DNA of 50,057 bases from Streptomyces sp. ISL-66 (GCF_018614135.1 NZ_JAGGOW010000074.1:1-50057), one strand, 5' to 3'; numbered from the stretch's first letter, positions 34,039 to 43,531 are shown. A program made the numbers and translations. The notes: generated by a model from the sequence alone, not told the origin.

Positions 34039-35172
34039 TCACAGGCGGACCGTCTCCACGCTCGGCCCGTCCCGCTCGGCCTCCTCCAGCCACTCCGGAA
34101 CCGTCGTCGACAGTCCGTACGCCCCGCGCAGCGCCTTCTCCGCCGCCACGGGCAGCTCGCCGAGCGCCCGCTCCCACGACGCGGAGAACTCCTCCGTGCT
34201 CGACGCGCGGGCCGCCTTGCGCCATTCCCGCCGCGCCGCCTCGACCCGCTCCTTCTGCACGCCCGCCGGCCCGGCCAGCTCCGGCCGCCCCTTCGCCCCG
34301 TCCAGCATCCGCGACTCGGCGCCCAGCGCCTCGTCCACCCGGCGCGCCCACGCCCGGTACTCCGCCAGCGCGTCCTCGAGCGCCTCCTCCGGAGAGGCGC
34401 CCAGCGCCTGGTCGGCCTCGTTCATCGCGTGCAGGAAGGTCACCTGCTCCGGCTTCAGCATCGCGGCGTCCTTGCGCAGGCTGCCCGTGTGGTCCTGCTC
34501 CGCCGTGCCGATCACGCACACCACGCGCCGGTCGCCGTCGCCCCAGCTCTCGCGCGAGGGGGCGAAGTAGAACATCTCCGCGTACGGGGGCAGCGCCCAC
34601 GTGTCCATCGCGTACGCGTCCTGCGCCCGCCAGCAGTCTTCGTTCGCCGACCGCTTGATCTCCTCCGCGCCCTGGAAGCGCGGTCCGCTCAGCGTGGTCG
34701 AGGAGGTGATCTCCGCGTCGTGCACCCGCGCACAGGCGATGCGGTACACGAAGGGGTCCTCGTCGAGCAGGTCGCCGCCGGGGACGTTGAAGCAGTCGCC
34801 TGCGCGCAGCTCGTCGATGTCGGTCAGCTCGCCCTCGACGTCCTCGTAGGGCTCCAGCGCGCCCAGTGCGCGGGCCCGGTCGAAGAGCGTGTCCGCGGCC
34901 CGGTCCACGGCGAAGACCACGACCGCGGTCATCACCAGCGACACCACCAGGCCGCAGACGGCGAGGACCCGGCCCCGCTCGCCCTTCTTCGCTATCTGCA
35001 CGAGGGCCACGATCGCGAAGACGACGCCCAGGGGCGGGAAGCAGAGCAGCCCGACGAGGAGCGAGGCGAGTGCGAAGCCGTTGAACGCGGGCGGGCCGTA
35101 CGGGTGCCCGTACGGGGGCGGCGTCGGCGGCGGGGCGGGCCAGTGGGGCGGGGGCTGGGGCGGGTTGGTCAC
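34039..35172 (-). CDS. Membrane protein with DUF4190 and septum-formation-like domains
   Basis: The 377-residue protein starts with a Pro-rich cytoplasmic part (residues 1-25), two membrane helices at about 28-52 and 60-82 (DUF4190 pattern, FNGFALASLLVGLLCFPPLG), then an extracytoplasmic domain. In that domain AGDCFNVPGG and IACARVHDAEI give the two-cysteine pattern of septum-formation-family proteins, and VCVIG supplies another Cys. The C-terminal ~150 residues are Ala/Glu-rich helices. The start is GTG 35170-35172; a GGAG lies 12 nt upstream. The family name comes from annotation practice and a division role is not shown here. Confidence 0.78.
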   Translation of the reverse strand: MTNPPQPPPHWPAPPPTPPPYGHPYGPPAFNGFALASLLVGLLCFPPLGVVFAIVALVQIAKKGERGRVLAVCGLVVSLVMTAVVVFAVDRAADTLFDRARALGALEPYEDVEGELTDIDELRAGDCFNVPGGDLLDEDPFVYRIACARVHDAEITSSTTLSGPRFQGAEEIKRSANEDCWRAQDAYAMDTWALPPYAEMFYFAPSRESWGDGDRRVVCVIGTAEQDHTGSLRKDAAMLKPEQVTFLHAMNEADQALGASPEEALEDALAEYRAWARRVDEALGAESRMLDGAKGRPELAGPAGVQKERVEAARREWRKAARASSTEEFSASWERALGELPVAAEKALRGAYGLSTTVPEWLEEAERDGPSVETVRL

Positions 35173-35262
35173 GGGGTGGAGTGCTCCATCAGGGCGTGGC
35201 GGGGGCGGCGACGGAAGCGTTCGCTCAGGTACGTGCGCGAACGAATGCGCGAATAGTACGCA

Positions 35263-35294
35263 GCGGGGGCGGCCGCCGAAACGGTCGCCCCCGC
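35263..35294 (-). terminator. Terminator of the subtilase gene
   Basis: GCGGGGGCG (35263-35271) pairs perfectly with CGCCCCCGC (35286-35294). The hairpin lies 31 bp past the stop at 35325. Confidence 0.7.
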
Positions 35295-35324
35295 CCTTCA
35301 ACCCGTCGTCACTTCACGCCGCGC

Positions 35325-36899
35325 TCAGAACTGGAGCGCCCAGGAGTCGATCTTCCCGGTGTCGACGTTCGCGAGGTCGGCGACCCGGAGCTTCCACACG
35401 CCGTTGGCCACCTCGGCCGAGGCGTTCACCGTGAAGGTCTGGATGATGTCGTCCGCGCTGCCCCCGGTGCGGTTGCGCAGGTTGTAGACGGTGCCGTCGG
35501 GGGCGACCAGGTCGACCTTCAGGTCACCGACGTAGGTGTGCTTGATGTCGACCGGGACGCTCAGCGTGGCGGGGGCGTTGCCGGAGATCCCGCTGACGGT
35601 GATCGGCGACTCGACGGTGGCGTTGTCGTTGATCGCGTAGTCGGCGGTGTTCTCGAAGCGGGTTCCCGGGTTCGGCGGGGTGGTCGTGGTCCCGGTGTTG
35701 AGCAGCCGGTTCGGGGAACCGGTGCCGGGGCTGGTCACGACGTTCGGCGTGGCCGCGTTCACCAGGGCCGTGGAGACCTGCGCCGGGGTGGACGCCGGGT
35801 TGGCCGCGAGGTAGAGCGCGGCGGCGCCGACCACGTGCGGGGTCGCCATCGAGGTGCCGGAGATGGTGTTCGTGGCGGTGTCGCCGGTGCCCCACGAGGA
35901 GGTGATGCCGGAGCCGGGGGCGAAGAGGTCCAGGATCGTGCCGTAGTTGGAGTAGCTCGCCTTGGCGTCGGTGTTGGTCGTGGCGCCGACGGTGATGGCC
36001 TCGGCCACGCGGGCCGGGGACTTGGTGCTGGCGTTCGTGGACTCGTTGCCCGCCGCGACGCCGTAGGTGATGCCGCTGGCTATGGAGTTGCGCACGGCGG
36101 TGTCGAGCGCGGAGTCCGCTCCGCCGCCGAGTGACATGTTCGCCACGGCCGGCTTCACGGCGTGCGCGGTCACCCAGTCGATGCCGGCGACGACCTGGGC
36201 GGTCGTACCGGAGCCGTTGTTGTCGAGCACGCGCACGCCGACGATCTTCGCCTTCTTGGCCACGCCGTACGAGGTGCCCCCGACGGTTCCCGCGACGTGC
36301 GTGCCGTGGCCGTGGCCGTCCTGGGCGGTGTTGTCGTTGTCGATGGCGTCGTAGCCGTAGGACGCGCGGCCGCCGAGGTCGGTGTGCGTGATGCGCACGC
36401 CCGTGTCGATGATGTACGCCGTCACGCCCTCGCCGGCCTTGTCCGGGTAGGTGTAGCCGTTGTCGAGCGGGAGCGCGCGCTGGTCGATCCGGTCCAGGCC
36501 CCAGGAGGGCGGGTTCGGCTGGGTGGCGTCGACCGTGAAGGTCCGGTTCTGCACGACCGACTTGACGGCGGGGTCGGCGGCGAGCTTCTGGGCCTGGGCC
36601 TCGGAGACCTCGACGGAGTAGCCGTTGAGGGCCGCGCTGTAGGTCCGGTCGATCTTGGCGCCGTACCGCTTGGCGACGGCCTTCCCGCTGTCGGCGGTGG
36701 AGCGGGCGGCCGAGTCGTGCAGGGTCACGATGTAACTGCCGGGGACGGTGCCGGCGGCGCCGGCGTTCTCGATGACGCCCCGGGGGGCGTCCGGGGCCGC
36801 CGAGGCGGGCAACGCGGCGGCGACGCCGAGGGCGAGGGCGACAGTGGCGGTCGCGCCGATGCCGGCGACCTTCCGGCGGGTGTGACGCATCACGGACAT
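35325..36899 (-). CDS. Secreted S8 family serine protease (subtilase) with P-domain
   Basis: A 524-residue secreted protease. A signal peptide ends near residue 35 (ALPASAA). An inhibitor I9 propeptide covers about 52-125 ([12 protein letters not shown]). The catalytic domain has D165 (AYIIDTGV), H198 (GHGTHVAG), N285 (AAGNES) and S350 ([10 protein letters not shown]), so it should be active. A short linker with TTTTPPNPG leads to a C-terminal proprotein-convertase P-domain (about 412-524). The start at 36897-36899 has AGGAGG 9 nt upstream; a second ATG three codons on is possible. It is divergent from the chimeric gene at 37099. Confidence 0.95.
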   Translation of the reverse strand: MSVMRHTRRKVAGIGATATVALALGVAAALPASAAPDAPRGVIENAGAAGTVPGSYIVTLHDSAARSTADSGKAVAKRYGAKIDRTYSAALNGYSVEVSEAQAQKLAADPAVKSVVQNRTFTVDATQPNPPSWGLDRIDQRALPLDNGYTYPDKAGEGVTAYIIDTGVRITHTDLGGRASYGYDAIDNDNTAQDGHGHGTHVAGTVGGTSYGVAKKAKIVGVRVLDNNGSGTTAQVVAGIDWVTAHAVKPAVANMSLGGGADSALDTAVRNSIASGITYGVAAGNESTNASTKSPARVAEAITVGATTNTDAKASYSNYGTILDLFAPGSGITSSWGTGDTATNTISGTSMATPHVVGAAALYLAANPASTPAQVSTALVNAATPNVVTSPGTGSPNRLLNTGTTTTPPNPGTRFENTADYAINDNATVESPITVSGISGNAPATLSVPVDIKHTYVGDLKVDLVAPDGTVYNLRNRTGGSADDIIQTFTVNASAEVANGVWKLRVADLANVDTGKIDSWALQF

Positions 36900-37098
36900 G
36901 TGAGGGGTCCTCCTCATAGGTGGTGCGCTGCGGGGGGTGCGCGAACGCGCCGTTTCAGGCATGGCCATGACAATCAAATGCCCAACGGCGCGCCGCTGAC
37001 GAAAGGTTGACCCACAGACTCGCTTCCCCACAAGAGGACAACGAACGCGTAACATCCGTGCCATACGACAGCCATGATCGAGCAAAGGCGGTCAGCAC

Positions 37099-39063
37099 AT
37101 GACACACGCACTCCCCGGCTACGTCTGCGCCGAAGACGGGACGCGCGCTGACGTCCGGACCGCGCCGTGGTGCTGCCCCCTCTGCGGCGGCCCGTGGGAC
37201 CTCGACTTCACGCCGGACCCGGCCGCCCCGCTGGAGCCCCTCACCGGACCGCCCTCCCTCTGGCGGTACGGATCCGCACTGCCCCTGCCGGGGGCGTACG
37301 CCGTGACGCTGGCCGAGGGGAACACCCCGCTGGTGCCGCTGACGGAGCGGGTTCACGCCAAACTCGACTTCCTCATGCCCACGTTGTCGTTCAAGGACCG
37401 GGGCGCGGTGATGCTCGCGGAGCTGGCGCGCCGGCTGGGTCCGGAGCGGGTGGTGGCGGACAGCAGCGGCAACGCGGGTACCGCCTTCGCGGCGTACTGC
37501 GCGCGGGCGGGTCTGAGGTGCGAGGTGTTCGTGCCGGAAGGCACCTCGCCGAAGAAGACGGAGCAGATGCGCGCGCACGGCGCGGCGGTACGGGTGGTCC
37601 CGGGCGGGCGCGAGGCGGCGGCCGCGGCCGCCCGCGCCGAGGCCCTCGTACAGATGCTGGAGACCCGCGCGTCCACCGCGAGCGAGCACCTCGGCCGGCT
37701 GCGCGGCGAGGCCGAACGCCGCGCCCCCGCCGAGGGCACCGCACACACCGAACTGCCCCCGGAACTGGTCCCCGAGGACGTCGACCAGGCCCAGGCGCTG
37801 CTGCGCACCGCCACCGCCCAGCTCGGCGCCCACACCGCCGCCGTGGAGTCCGCCCGCGCCGCCCACGCCGACCTGCTGCGCGCCCACCGCGCCGCCGAGG
37901 ACGGGGCCGGCGGCTTCGAGGAGACCGCCGCCCTGCTGCGGGACCTGCTGCGCGACCACACCCACCACGAGGACGAGCAGGAACCGGTGGCGCACACGGG
38001 CAGCCTGGAGGAGGCCCGCCAGTCGGCCGCCGAGGCCCGCCGTTCGCTCCGGGCCTGCACGAGCGACCTGTCGGCCGCCGAATCCGCCGTCCGCGAGGCG
38101 AGCGACACCCTGGTCCGGCACGCCAACGCCAACCGCTACGAGCAGGTACGCACTCCCGCGCGCCAGCAGATCCGCGAACTGCCCGCCTCTGCCCTGCCCG
38201 AGCACGCGGCGGCCTGGGCGGTCGCCTTCGCCCCCCGGCTGCGCGTCCTCACCGACGAGCTGGCGCAGCTGGAGCGCAACCGCGACAGCATCGTGGACCG
38301 GCTGCGCGGACTCGTGGAGTCCGCGCTGGCCACCCTGCGCTCCGCCCAGCGGCTCTCCCAGCTCCCCGAGGGCCTGGGGGAGTGGTCGGGCCAGGAGTTC
38401 CTGCGCATCCGCTTCGAGGAACCCGACCAGGCCACCCTCACTGAGCGGCTCGGCGAGGTCATCGACGACGCCACGCGCGCGGCCGTCAAGAAGAACAGCA
38501 CCGCCTCCTTCGGCGAGGGCCGCCGCGACGGCATGTCGCTGCTGCTGCACGGGGTCCAGGCGGCGCTGGAGCCCAAGGGCATCGCGGTGGAGATCCTGAA
38601 GCCGGACGCGGTGCTGCGCGCCGAGCGGGTGCCGGTCGGCCAGATGGGCGACGTCTTCTCCGGAGGCCAGCTGCTCACCGCCGCGATCGCGCTGTACTGC
38701 ACGATGGCGGCGCTGCGCAGCAACGACCGGGGCCGCGACAAGCAGCGGCACGCGGGCACGCTGTTCCTCGACAATCCGATCGGGCGCGCGAACGCCACGT
38801 ACCTGCTGGAGCTCCAGCGGGCCGTCTCGGACGCGCTCGGCGTCCAGCTGCTCTACACCACGGGCCTGTTCGACACGACGGCCCTCGCCGAGTTCCCGCT
38901 GGTGATCCGCCTGCGCAACGACGCCGACCTGCGGGCGGGGCTGAAGTACATCAGCGTCGAGGAGCACCTGCGCCCGGGCCTGCCGCACCAGTCCCCGGAC
39001 GAGGAGACCATCCACGGGGAGATCACGGCGACCCGGATGTTCCGCCGCGGCGCACCTGCTTGA
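37099..39063 (+). CDS. Chimeric gene: threonine synthase-like N-terminus joined to an SMC/SbcC-like C-terminus
   Basis: The 654-residue product has two unrelated parts. Residues 1-~175 are the start of a PLP-dependent threonine synthase-like enzyme: N-terminal cysteines (C10, C25, C26, C29), AEGNTPLVPL, the PLP lysine K99 in LSFKDRG, and SSGNAGTA at 122-129. The remainder of that enzyme, including the glycine loop for the PLP phosphate, is missing. From about 180, long Ala/Glu/Arg helices with coiled-coil character run to 420, then an ABC-type head appears: VFSGGQLLTAAIAL at 519-532 (signature) and GTLFLDNPIGRAN at 553-565 (Walker B, with Asn where the catalytic Glu is usual). No Walker A is present, so neither part should be active alone. 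The frame is unbroken across the join. Confidence 0.85.
   Translation: MTHALPGYVCAEDGTRADVRTAPWCCPLCGGPWDLDFTPDPAAPLEPLTGPPSLWRYGSALPLPGAYAVTLAEGNTPLVPLTERVHAKLDFLMPTLSFKDRGAVMLAELARRLGPERVVADSSGNAGTAFAAYCARAGLRCEVFVPEGTSPKKTEQMRAHGAAVRVVPGGREAAAAAARAEALVQMLETRASTASEHLGRLRGEAERRAPAEGTAHTELPPELVPEDVDQAQALLRTATAQLGAHTAAVESARAAHADLLRAHRAAEDGAGGFEETAALLRDLLRDHTHHEDEQEPVAHTGSLEEARQSAAEARRSLRACTSDLSAAESAVREASDTLVRHANANRYEQVRTPARQQIRELPASALPEHAAAWAVAFAPRLRVLTDELAQLERNRDSIVDRLRGLVESALATLRSAQRLSQLPEGLGEWSGQEFLRIRFEEPDQATLTERLGEVIDDATRAAVKKNSTASFGEGRRDGMSLLLHGVQAALEPKGIAVEILKPDAVLRAERVPVGQMGDVFSGGQLLTAAIALYCTMAALRSNDRGRDKQRHAGTLFLDNPIGRANATYLLELQRAVSDALGVQLLYTTGLFDTTALAEFPLVIRLRNDADLRAGLKYISVEEHLRPGLPHQSPDEETIHGEITATRMFRRGAPA
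37617..37632. repeat. 16-bp perfect palindrome at the chimera junction
   Basis: GGCGGCCGCGGCCGCC is its own complement. It falls in codons 173-178, exactly where similarity to threonine synthase ends and the coiled coil begins. Confidence 0.7.
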
Positions 39064-39105
39064 CGCACCCCACGGGCAGCCGTCCGGCTCGTCACCGCCG
39101 GCCGG

Positions 39106-39585
39106 TCACCGCCCGGTCCCGGACGGTGGCGGCCAGATGCCGGTGGCCTCGCCGCGCCCGGGTATGCGCTCCGGCTGCCGGCGCGGCACCGGAGGCGTCG
39201 ACCGGGCTGCCGCGGCCGCATCGCGGCGGGCCCGGCGGCGCTCGCGCCGGCGCCCCCGCGCCGTGCTGCTCGGCTCCGAGACGACCCCGTACCGCTGGTT
39301 CCACGTCTGCCGCGTGATCAGCACGTCCAGCACGCCCCAGGTGGCCACGACGGTCCCGCCTATCGCGCAGAGCGCCATCGGGAAGGCAAGCCAGGACCCG
39401 GTGATCGTCAGGAAGAAGGCGATCGTCGCGACCGTCAGCGTCACGGCCACGATCAGCACCGCGCGCACGGCGGATGTGCGCACCGGGTCCGGCATGCGCC
39501 GCCGGTGCGCCGCCTGGTCCACCCACAAGGCCCGCCCGGGTGGCGCTCCGGGCCCCGCGGTGCCGTCCTCGTACTTCGTCGCCAT
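39106..39585 (-). CDS. Small two-helix membrane protein
   Basis: A 159-residue protein with a hydrophilic N-terminus, two membrane helices at about 45-62 and 66-90, and a basic Arg-rich C-terminal tail likely in the cytoplasm. The start at 39583-39585 (MATKYEDGTAG) is behind GGGGAGGAG. It is divergent from the conservon sensor kinase, 358 bp away, and convergent with the chimeric gene. No known domain is recognised. Confidence 0.75.
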   Translation of the reverse strand: MATKYEDGTAGPGAPPGRALWVDQAAHRRRMPDPVRTSAVRAVLIVAVTLTVATIAFFLTITGSWLAFPMALCAIGGTVVATWGVLDVLITRQTWNQRYGVVSEPSSTARGRRRERRRARRDAAAAARSTPPVPRRQPERIPGRGEATGIWPPPSGTGR

Positions 39586-39943
39586 GCTCCGCTCCTCCCC
39601 TCCCCGCGGCCGGTCATGCACGCCCCCCACAGGTAGACGTACGGTGCGGTCCAGAGATTCCCGCATCGCGGACGCGGGAGACGCCCTGGACGGTGGCGGA
39701 ACAAATAATTCCAGCCATCCGTCCAGGTGCGGGAACTGACGCCCCACCAGGTCTCATGTGCCACATATCGGGCCGCTCTTGGCGGACCTATCGGACAACT
39801 CGTGATCTTCGACCGGACCTTCGGCCGAAAACGTCCGGACACCCCTTCGAGGGTGTGCTGTGGCAGTAGTAGGCTCACGCCGTTTAAATGACGGAACACC
39901 GACCCCGGTCAACGGGGTTGACCTGGGGGAGGCTGGGGAGGCC
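39586..39943. promoter_or_regulatory. Divergent promoter region upstream of the conservon
   Basis: This 358-bp stretch has relatively AT-rich patches (around 39700 and 39890). TAGGCT at 39870-39875 is a good rightward -10 candidate, placing the start of the conservon mRNA near 39882. A CCCCG/CGGGG hairpin at 39903-39917 falls in the leader. No ORF of coding quality was seen, although the frame of the kinase gene stays open upstream to 39860. Confidence 0.45.
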
Positions 39944-42900
39944 ATGCGCTTTCGCGGGAAATCCATCCGCCGGAAGATCGTGGCGTTGCTCCTGGTGCCG
40001 CTCGTCTCCCTGACAGCCCTGTGGGCGTTCGCCACGGTGATCACCGGCCGGCAAGCCGCCCAACTCCTCGGCGTCGCCTACGTCATCGACAAGGTCGGCT
40101 ACCCCGTCGAGGACGTCGTCCGGGTCATCCAGACCGAACGCCGCCAGACCCTCGTGGTCATCGGCGACCCCCGGGCGTCCACCGCGACCACCGATCTCGT
40201 CAAGCGCCGCAAGGCCACCGACGAGGTGGTCGCGAAGATCACCGCCGACGCCAAGGACCCCGACGTCGTCGACGAGCTCAGCCCGGCCGCCGCCCAGCGC
40301 CTGAACTCCATCCTCGACGCCTTCCACGGCATCGGCGCGCTGCGCACCGCGGTCGACGCGGGCTCCCTCGACACCAGCCAGGCGCTGGAGCTCTACAGCC
40401 GGCTCGTCGACCCCTGCTACGAGTTCCTCATGAACCTGCACGCGCTCGAGAACGTGGAGATGGACAAGCAGGGCCGCGCCCTCGTCGGCGTCACCCGCGC
40501 CCGCGAGACGCTCTCCCGCGAGGACGCGGTCGTCGCCTCGGCCCTCGCCGCCCGCAGTGTCAGCCCGGCGGACATCCGGCACGTCTCCGACTTCGTCGCC
40601 AACCGCAAGCTGCTCTACGACTTCAACCTGGCGATCCTCCCGTCCGCCGACCGGGAGCAGTTCGAGCAGTACTGGAACAACCCCGAGAGCCGGGCCCTGC
40701 GCGAGGCAGAGGAACGATTCATCGCCCAGGGCCCGGGACGCAACCCGCGCAGCGCCACCGCCGCCCAGTGGGACGAGGCCTCCCGGAAGGTCCTCGGCGA
40801 GCTCGCCGTCATGGGCACCGCCGCCGGCGACCGCTACCAGGAGCGCGTCGAGCCCGTGGCCATGAGCGTGCTCGTGCAGGCCGCCGTCGCCGGCGTCCTC
40901 GGGTTCATCGCGCTGCTCGTCTCCCTCGTCCTGTCCGTACGCATCGGCCGCGAGCTGGTCCGCGACCTGTCCCGGCTCCGCAAGGAGGCCCACGAGGTCT
41001 CCGGCATCCGTCTCCCGGGCGTCATGCGCCGCCTCGCCGCGGGCGAGCTCGTGGACGTGGAGACCGAAGCGCCCCGCCTGGAGTACGAGAAGGACGAGGT
41101 CGGCCAGGTCGGCCAGGCCCTCAACACCCTCCAGCGCGCGGCCATCGAAGCCGCCGTCAAGCAGGCGGAACTGCGCCGGGGCGTCTCCGAGGTGTTCGTC
41201 AACCTGGCCCGCCGCAACCAGGTGCTGCTCCACCGCCAGCTCACCCTGCTCGACACCATGGAGCGGCGCACCGAGGACACCGAGGAGCTCGCCGACCTCT
41301 TCCGCCTCGACCACATGACCACCCGCATGCGCCGCCACGCCGAGGGCCTGGTGATCCTCTCCGGCGCGGCGCCCTCCCGCCAGTGGCGCAAGCCCATCCA
41401 GCTGATGGACGTCGTACGGGCCGCCGTCGCGGAAGTCGAGGACTACGAGCGCATCGAGGTGCGCAGGCTCCCGCGCCTGGGCATCGCGGGCCCGGCCGTC
41501 GCCGACGTCACCCACCTCATCGCCGAACTCCTGGAGAACGCCACGGTGTTCTCCCCGCCGCACACGGCGGTCCAGGTGCTCGGCGAACCCGTGGCCAACG
41601 GCTTCACCCTGGAGATCCACGACCGCGGCCTCGGCATGACTCCGGAGGCGCTGCTCGACGCGAACCTCCGGCTGTCGGAGACCCCCGACTTCGAGCTCTC
41701 CGACACCGACCGGCTCGGCCTCTTCGTCGTCAGCCGCCTCGCACAGCGCCACGACGTCAAGGTCGGTCTCCAGCAGAGCCCCTACGGAGGCACCACCGCG
41801 GTGGTCTTCCTCCCGGTGACCCTGCTGACGGAGGCTCCCGAGACCAACGGCACCGGCATCCGCCTGGCCGGCGGCAAGGCCGTGGGCGGCCCGGCCCGGC
41901 CCGCGGCGGCCGCCGTCAAGGGCGGGCCCGGGGACCGCATGCTCCCGGCCGGCGCCGAACTGCGCGGGCCCGTCGAGCTGGAGGCCCCGGTCGGCATGCT
42001 GGGTCTCGACGACCCCGCCACGGTCCTGGAGGAGTCCCCGACGGGCATCGGGGGCCTCACCGGCGTCGTCGGAGGCGCCGGGAGCGCCGGGAGCACCGGG
42101 AGCACCGGCGCCAAGGGCCGGCCCGCCATGGCCACCCTCGACGACGAGACCCCGCCGAACGGCATCCCGCGCAGCTCCCTGCTGGGCCTGCGCCAGGCGG
42201 GCCGCCCGCACGCGGAGCGGCACGCCGAGCGCGGTGCGCCCTGGAAGGTCGACCGCATCGTGGAGCGCATCAGCGACCGGAACGCGGACGCCTCCGACCG
42301 CAACGGCACGGACCGGAGCGGCACGGACCGGAGCGGCAGTGACCGCGGCGGCAACGGCCGCGACGGCTTCCGGGACCGCGATGGCTTCCGGGACCGCGAC
42401 GGCTTCCGCGACAGGGACCGCGACCGGGGCCCCTTGGCCCCCACCGGACCGGTCCGCCTGGAGACCTCCCACCCGGACCCGGTCCGCCCCGACGGCCCCC
42501 GCGCCAAGGGCGCCGTACCGCTCCCGCGCCGCCGGCCCGCGCCGACCCTGGTCGCCGAGCACGGCCGCCGGATCGAGCCCCGCCACGTCGCGGCGGTCCC
42601 CGATCCCGCCCCGGCCCCGGACGCCGCGGAAGCGGCTCCGGGTCAGCCCGGCCGGGGCTCGGGCAGCACCCTGCCCCGACGCGTCCGCCAGGCCAACCTC
42701 GCGCCCCAGCTGAAGGACGCGCCCGCCCCCGCTCCCGCGGAAACCGCCGCCGACGCGGTGGCCGACCGCGACGCCGACGAGGTGCGCCGCCGCATGGCCT
42801 CCCTCCAACGGGGCTGGACGGCGGGCCGCGACCAGCACGCGCGCCAGCGCGCCGCGCAGGAAGCCCAGGGGCCCGGGCAGCGCGGCGAGCAAGGCGGCGC

Positions 42901-43087
42901 CCGGCAGAACACCACGCCGGACGCCGACCCGGCCGCCGGTCCCGCCGCCGACCCGGCCGCCGGTCCCGGCGTACGACAGCCCGTACGCCGGGACGCCCGG
43001 TACCAAGCACCGCAGCAGTCCGAGTCCGGGGCCGGCACCCCTGCCGCCCCCGGCCCCGGATACGAGAACGAGGGGGACGGCCGATGA
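39944..43087 (+). CDS. Conservon sensor histidine kinase with nitrate/nitrite-sensing domain (CvnA type)
   Basis: A 1047-residue membrane protein and first gene of a conservon. TM1 spans 11-33, an extracytoplasmic NIT-type helical sensor domain 35-300, TM2 306-331, then a HAMP-like region, a dimerisation stretch with LDHMTTRMRRHAEGLVILSG, and an HATPase domain (HLIAELLENATVFSPP near 524, DRGLGM near 562). From about 636 to the end it is disordered and rich in Gly, Pro, Arg and Asp, including RDGFRD repeats. The start at 39944-39946 has GGGAGG 4-8 nt upstream. CvnA proteins appear to control a membrane-linked GTPase switch made of the next three genes. Confidence 0.93.
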   Translation: MRFRGKSIRRKIVALLLVPLVSLTALWAFATVITGRQAAQLLGVAYVIDKVGYPVEDVVRVIQTERRQTLVVIGDPRASTATTDLVKRRKATDEVVAKITADAKDPDVVDELSPAAAQRLNSILDAFHGIGALRTAVDAGSLDTSQALELYSRLVDPCYEFLMNLHALENVEMDKQGRALVGVTRARETLSREDAVVASALAARSVSPADIRHVSDFVANRKLLYDFNLAILPSADREQFEQYWNNPESRALREAEERFIAQGPGRNPRSATAAQWDEASRKVLGELAVMGTAAGDRYQERVEPVAMSVLVQAAVAGVLGFIALLVSLVLSVRIGRELVRDLSRLRKEAHEVSGIRLPGVMRRLAAGELVDVETEAPRLEYEKDEVGQVGQALNTLQRAAIEAAVKQAELRRGVSEVFVNLARRNQVLLHRQLTLLDTMERRTEDTEELADLFRLDHMTTRMRRHAEGLVILSGAAPSRQWRKPIQLMDVVRAAVAEVEDYERIEVRRLPRLGIAGPAVADVTHLIAELLENATVFSPPHTAVQVLGEPVANGFTLEIHDRGLGMTPEALLDANLRLSETPDFELSDTDRLGLFVVSRLAQRHDVKVGLQQSPYGGTTAVVFLPVTLLTEAPETNGTGIRLAGGKAVGGPARPAAAAVKGGPGDRMLPAGAELRGPVELEAPVGMLGLDDPATVLEESPTGIGGLTGVVGGAGSAGSTGSTGAKGRPAMATLDDETPPNGIPRSSLLGLRQAGRPHAERHAERGAPWKVDRIVERISDRNADASDRNGTDRSGTDRSGSDRGGNGRDGFRDRDGFRDRDGFRDRDRDRGPLAPTGPVRLETSHPDPVRPDGPRAKGAVPLPRRRPAPTLVAEHGRRIEPRHVAAVPDPAPAPDAAEAAPGQPGRGSGSTLPRRVRQANLAPQLKDAPAPAPAETAADAVADRDADEVRRRMASLQRGWTAGRDQHARQRAAQEAQGPGQRGEQGGARQNTTPDADPAAGPAADPAAGPGVRQPVRRDARYQAPQQSESGAGTPAAPGPGYENEGDGR
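42305..42412 (+). repeat. Intragenic tandem repeats in the kinase tail
   Basis: A 15-bp unit (GGCACGGACCGGAGC) occurs at 42305-42319 and 42320-42334, with a diverged third copy to 42349. An 18-bp unit (CGCGACGGCTTCCGGGAC) occurs at 42359-42376, 42377-42394 and 42395-42412 with few changes. Both are multiples of three and encode TDRSG and RDGFRD units. Confidence 0.8.
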
Positions 43088-43521
43088 CGGCACCGCAGTC
43101 CGGCAACGACACCTGGGGCCGCGGCTCCGGACCGCTCAACTGGCTCCTGGACGAGCTCGTCGACAAGGTCGCCAGCATCCGCAAGGCCGTGGTCCTCTCC
43201 GGCGACGGCCTGCCCACCGGCAACTCCAAGGACCTGACCCGGGAGGACAGCGAGCACCTGGCGGCCGTGGCCTCCGGCTTCCACAGCCTGGCCAAGGGCG
43301 TCGGCCGCCACTTCGACTCCGGCAAGGTCCGCCAGACGGTGGTGGAACTGGACGAGGCGTTCCTCTTCGTCATGGCCGCGGGGGACGGCAGCTGCCTGGC
43401 GGTCCTCGCCGACTCCGAATCCGATGTCGGGCAGGTCGCGTACGAGATGACCCTCATGGTCAAGCGCGTCGGTGACCACCTGGCGACCGCCCCGCGCACC
43501 GGGCTGCCAGCCGGAGGGTGA
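43084..43521 (+). CDS. Roadblock/LC7 domain protein (CvnB type)
   Basis: This 145-residue protein is a single Roadblock/LC7 domain, the fold of MglB-like GTPase regulators. NWLLDELVDKVASIRKAVVLSGDGLPTG at the start and QTVVELDEAFLFVMAAGDGSCLAVLAD in the middle are characteristic. It probably acts on the small GTPase encoded downstream. The ATG overlaps the kinase stop (ATGA). Confidence 0.93.
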   Translation: MTAPQSGNDTWGRGSGPLNWLLDELVDKVASIRKAVVLSGDGLPTGNSKDLTREDSEHLAAVASGFHSLAKGVGRHFDSGKVRQTVVELDEAFLFVMAAGDGSCLAVLADSESDVGQVAYEMTLMVKRVGDHLATAPRTGLPAGG

Positions 43522-43531
43522 GTCGGACGGC

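Noticed and set aside
37099..37650. Calling the gene at 37099 a threonine synthase
   Set aside because: Only the first ~175 residues match; the catalytic fold is cut off and replaced by an unrelated coiled-coil ATPase tail.
42305..42412. CRISPR or mobile repeat inside the kinase gene
   Set aside because: Repeats are in frame, within a coding tail, and contiguous without spacers.
39884..43093. A 1069-codon minus-strand frame opposite the conservon kinase
   Set aside because: Antisense shadow without domain motifs; the plus-strand kinase is unambiguous.
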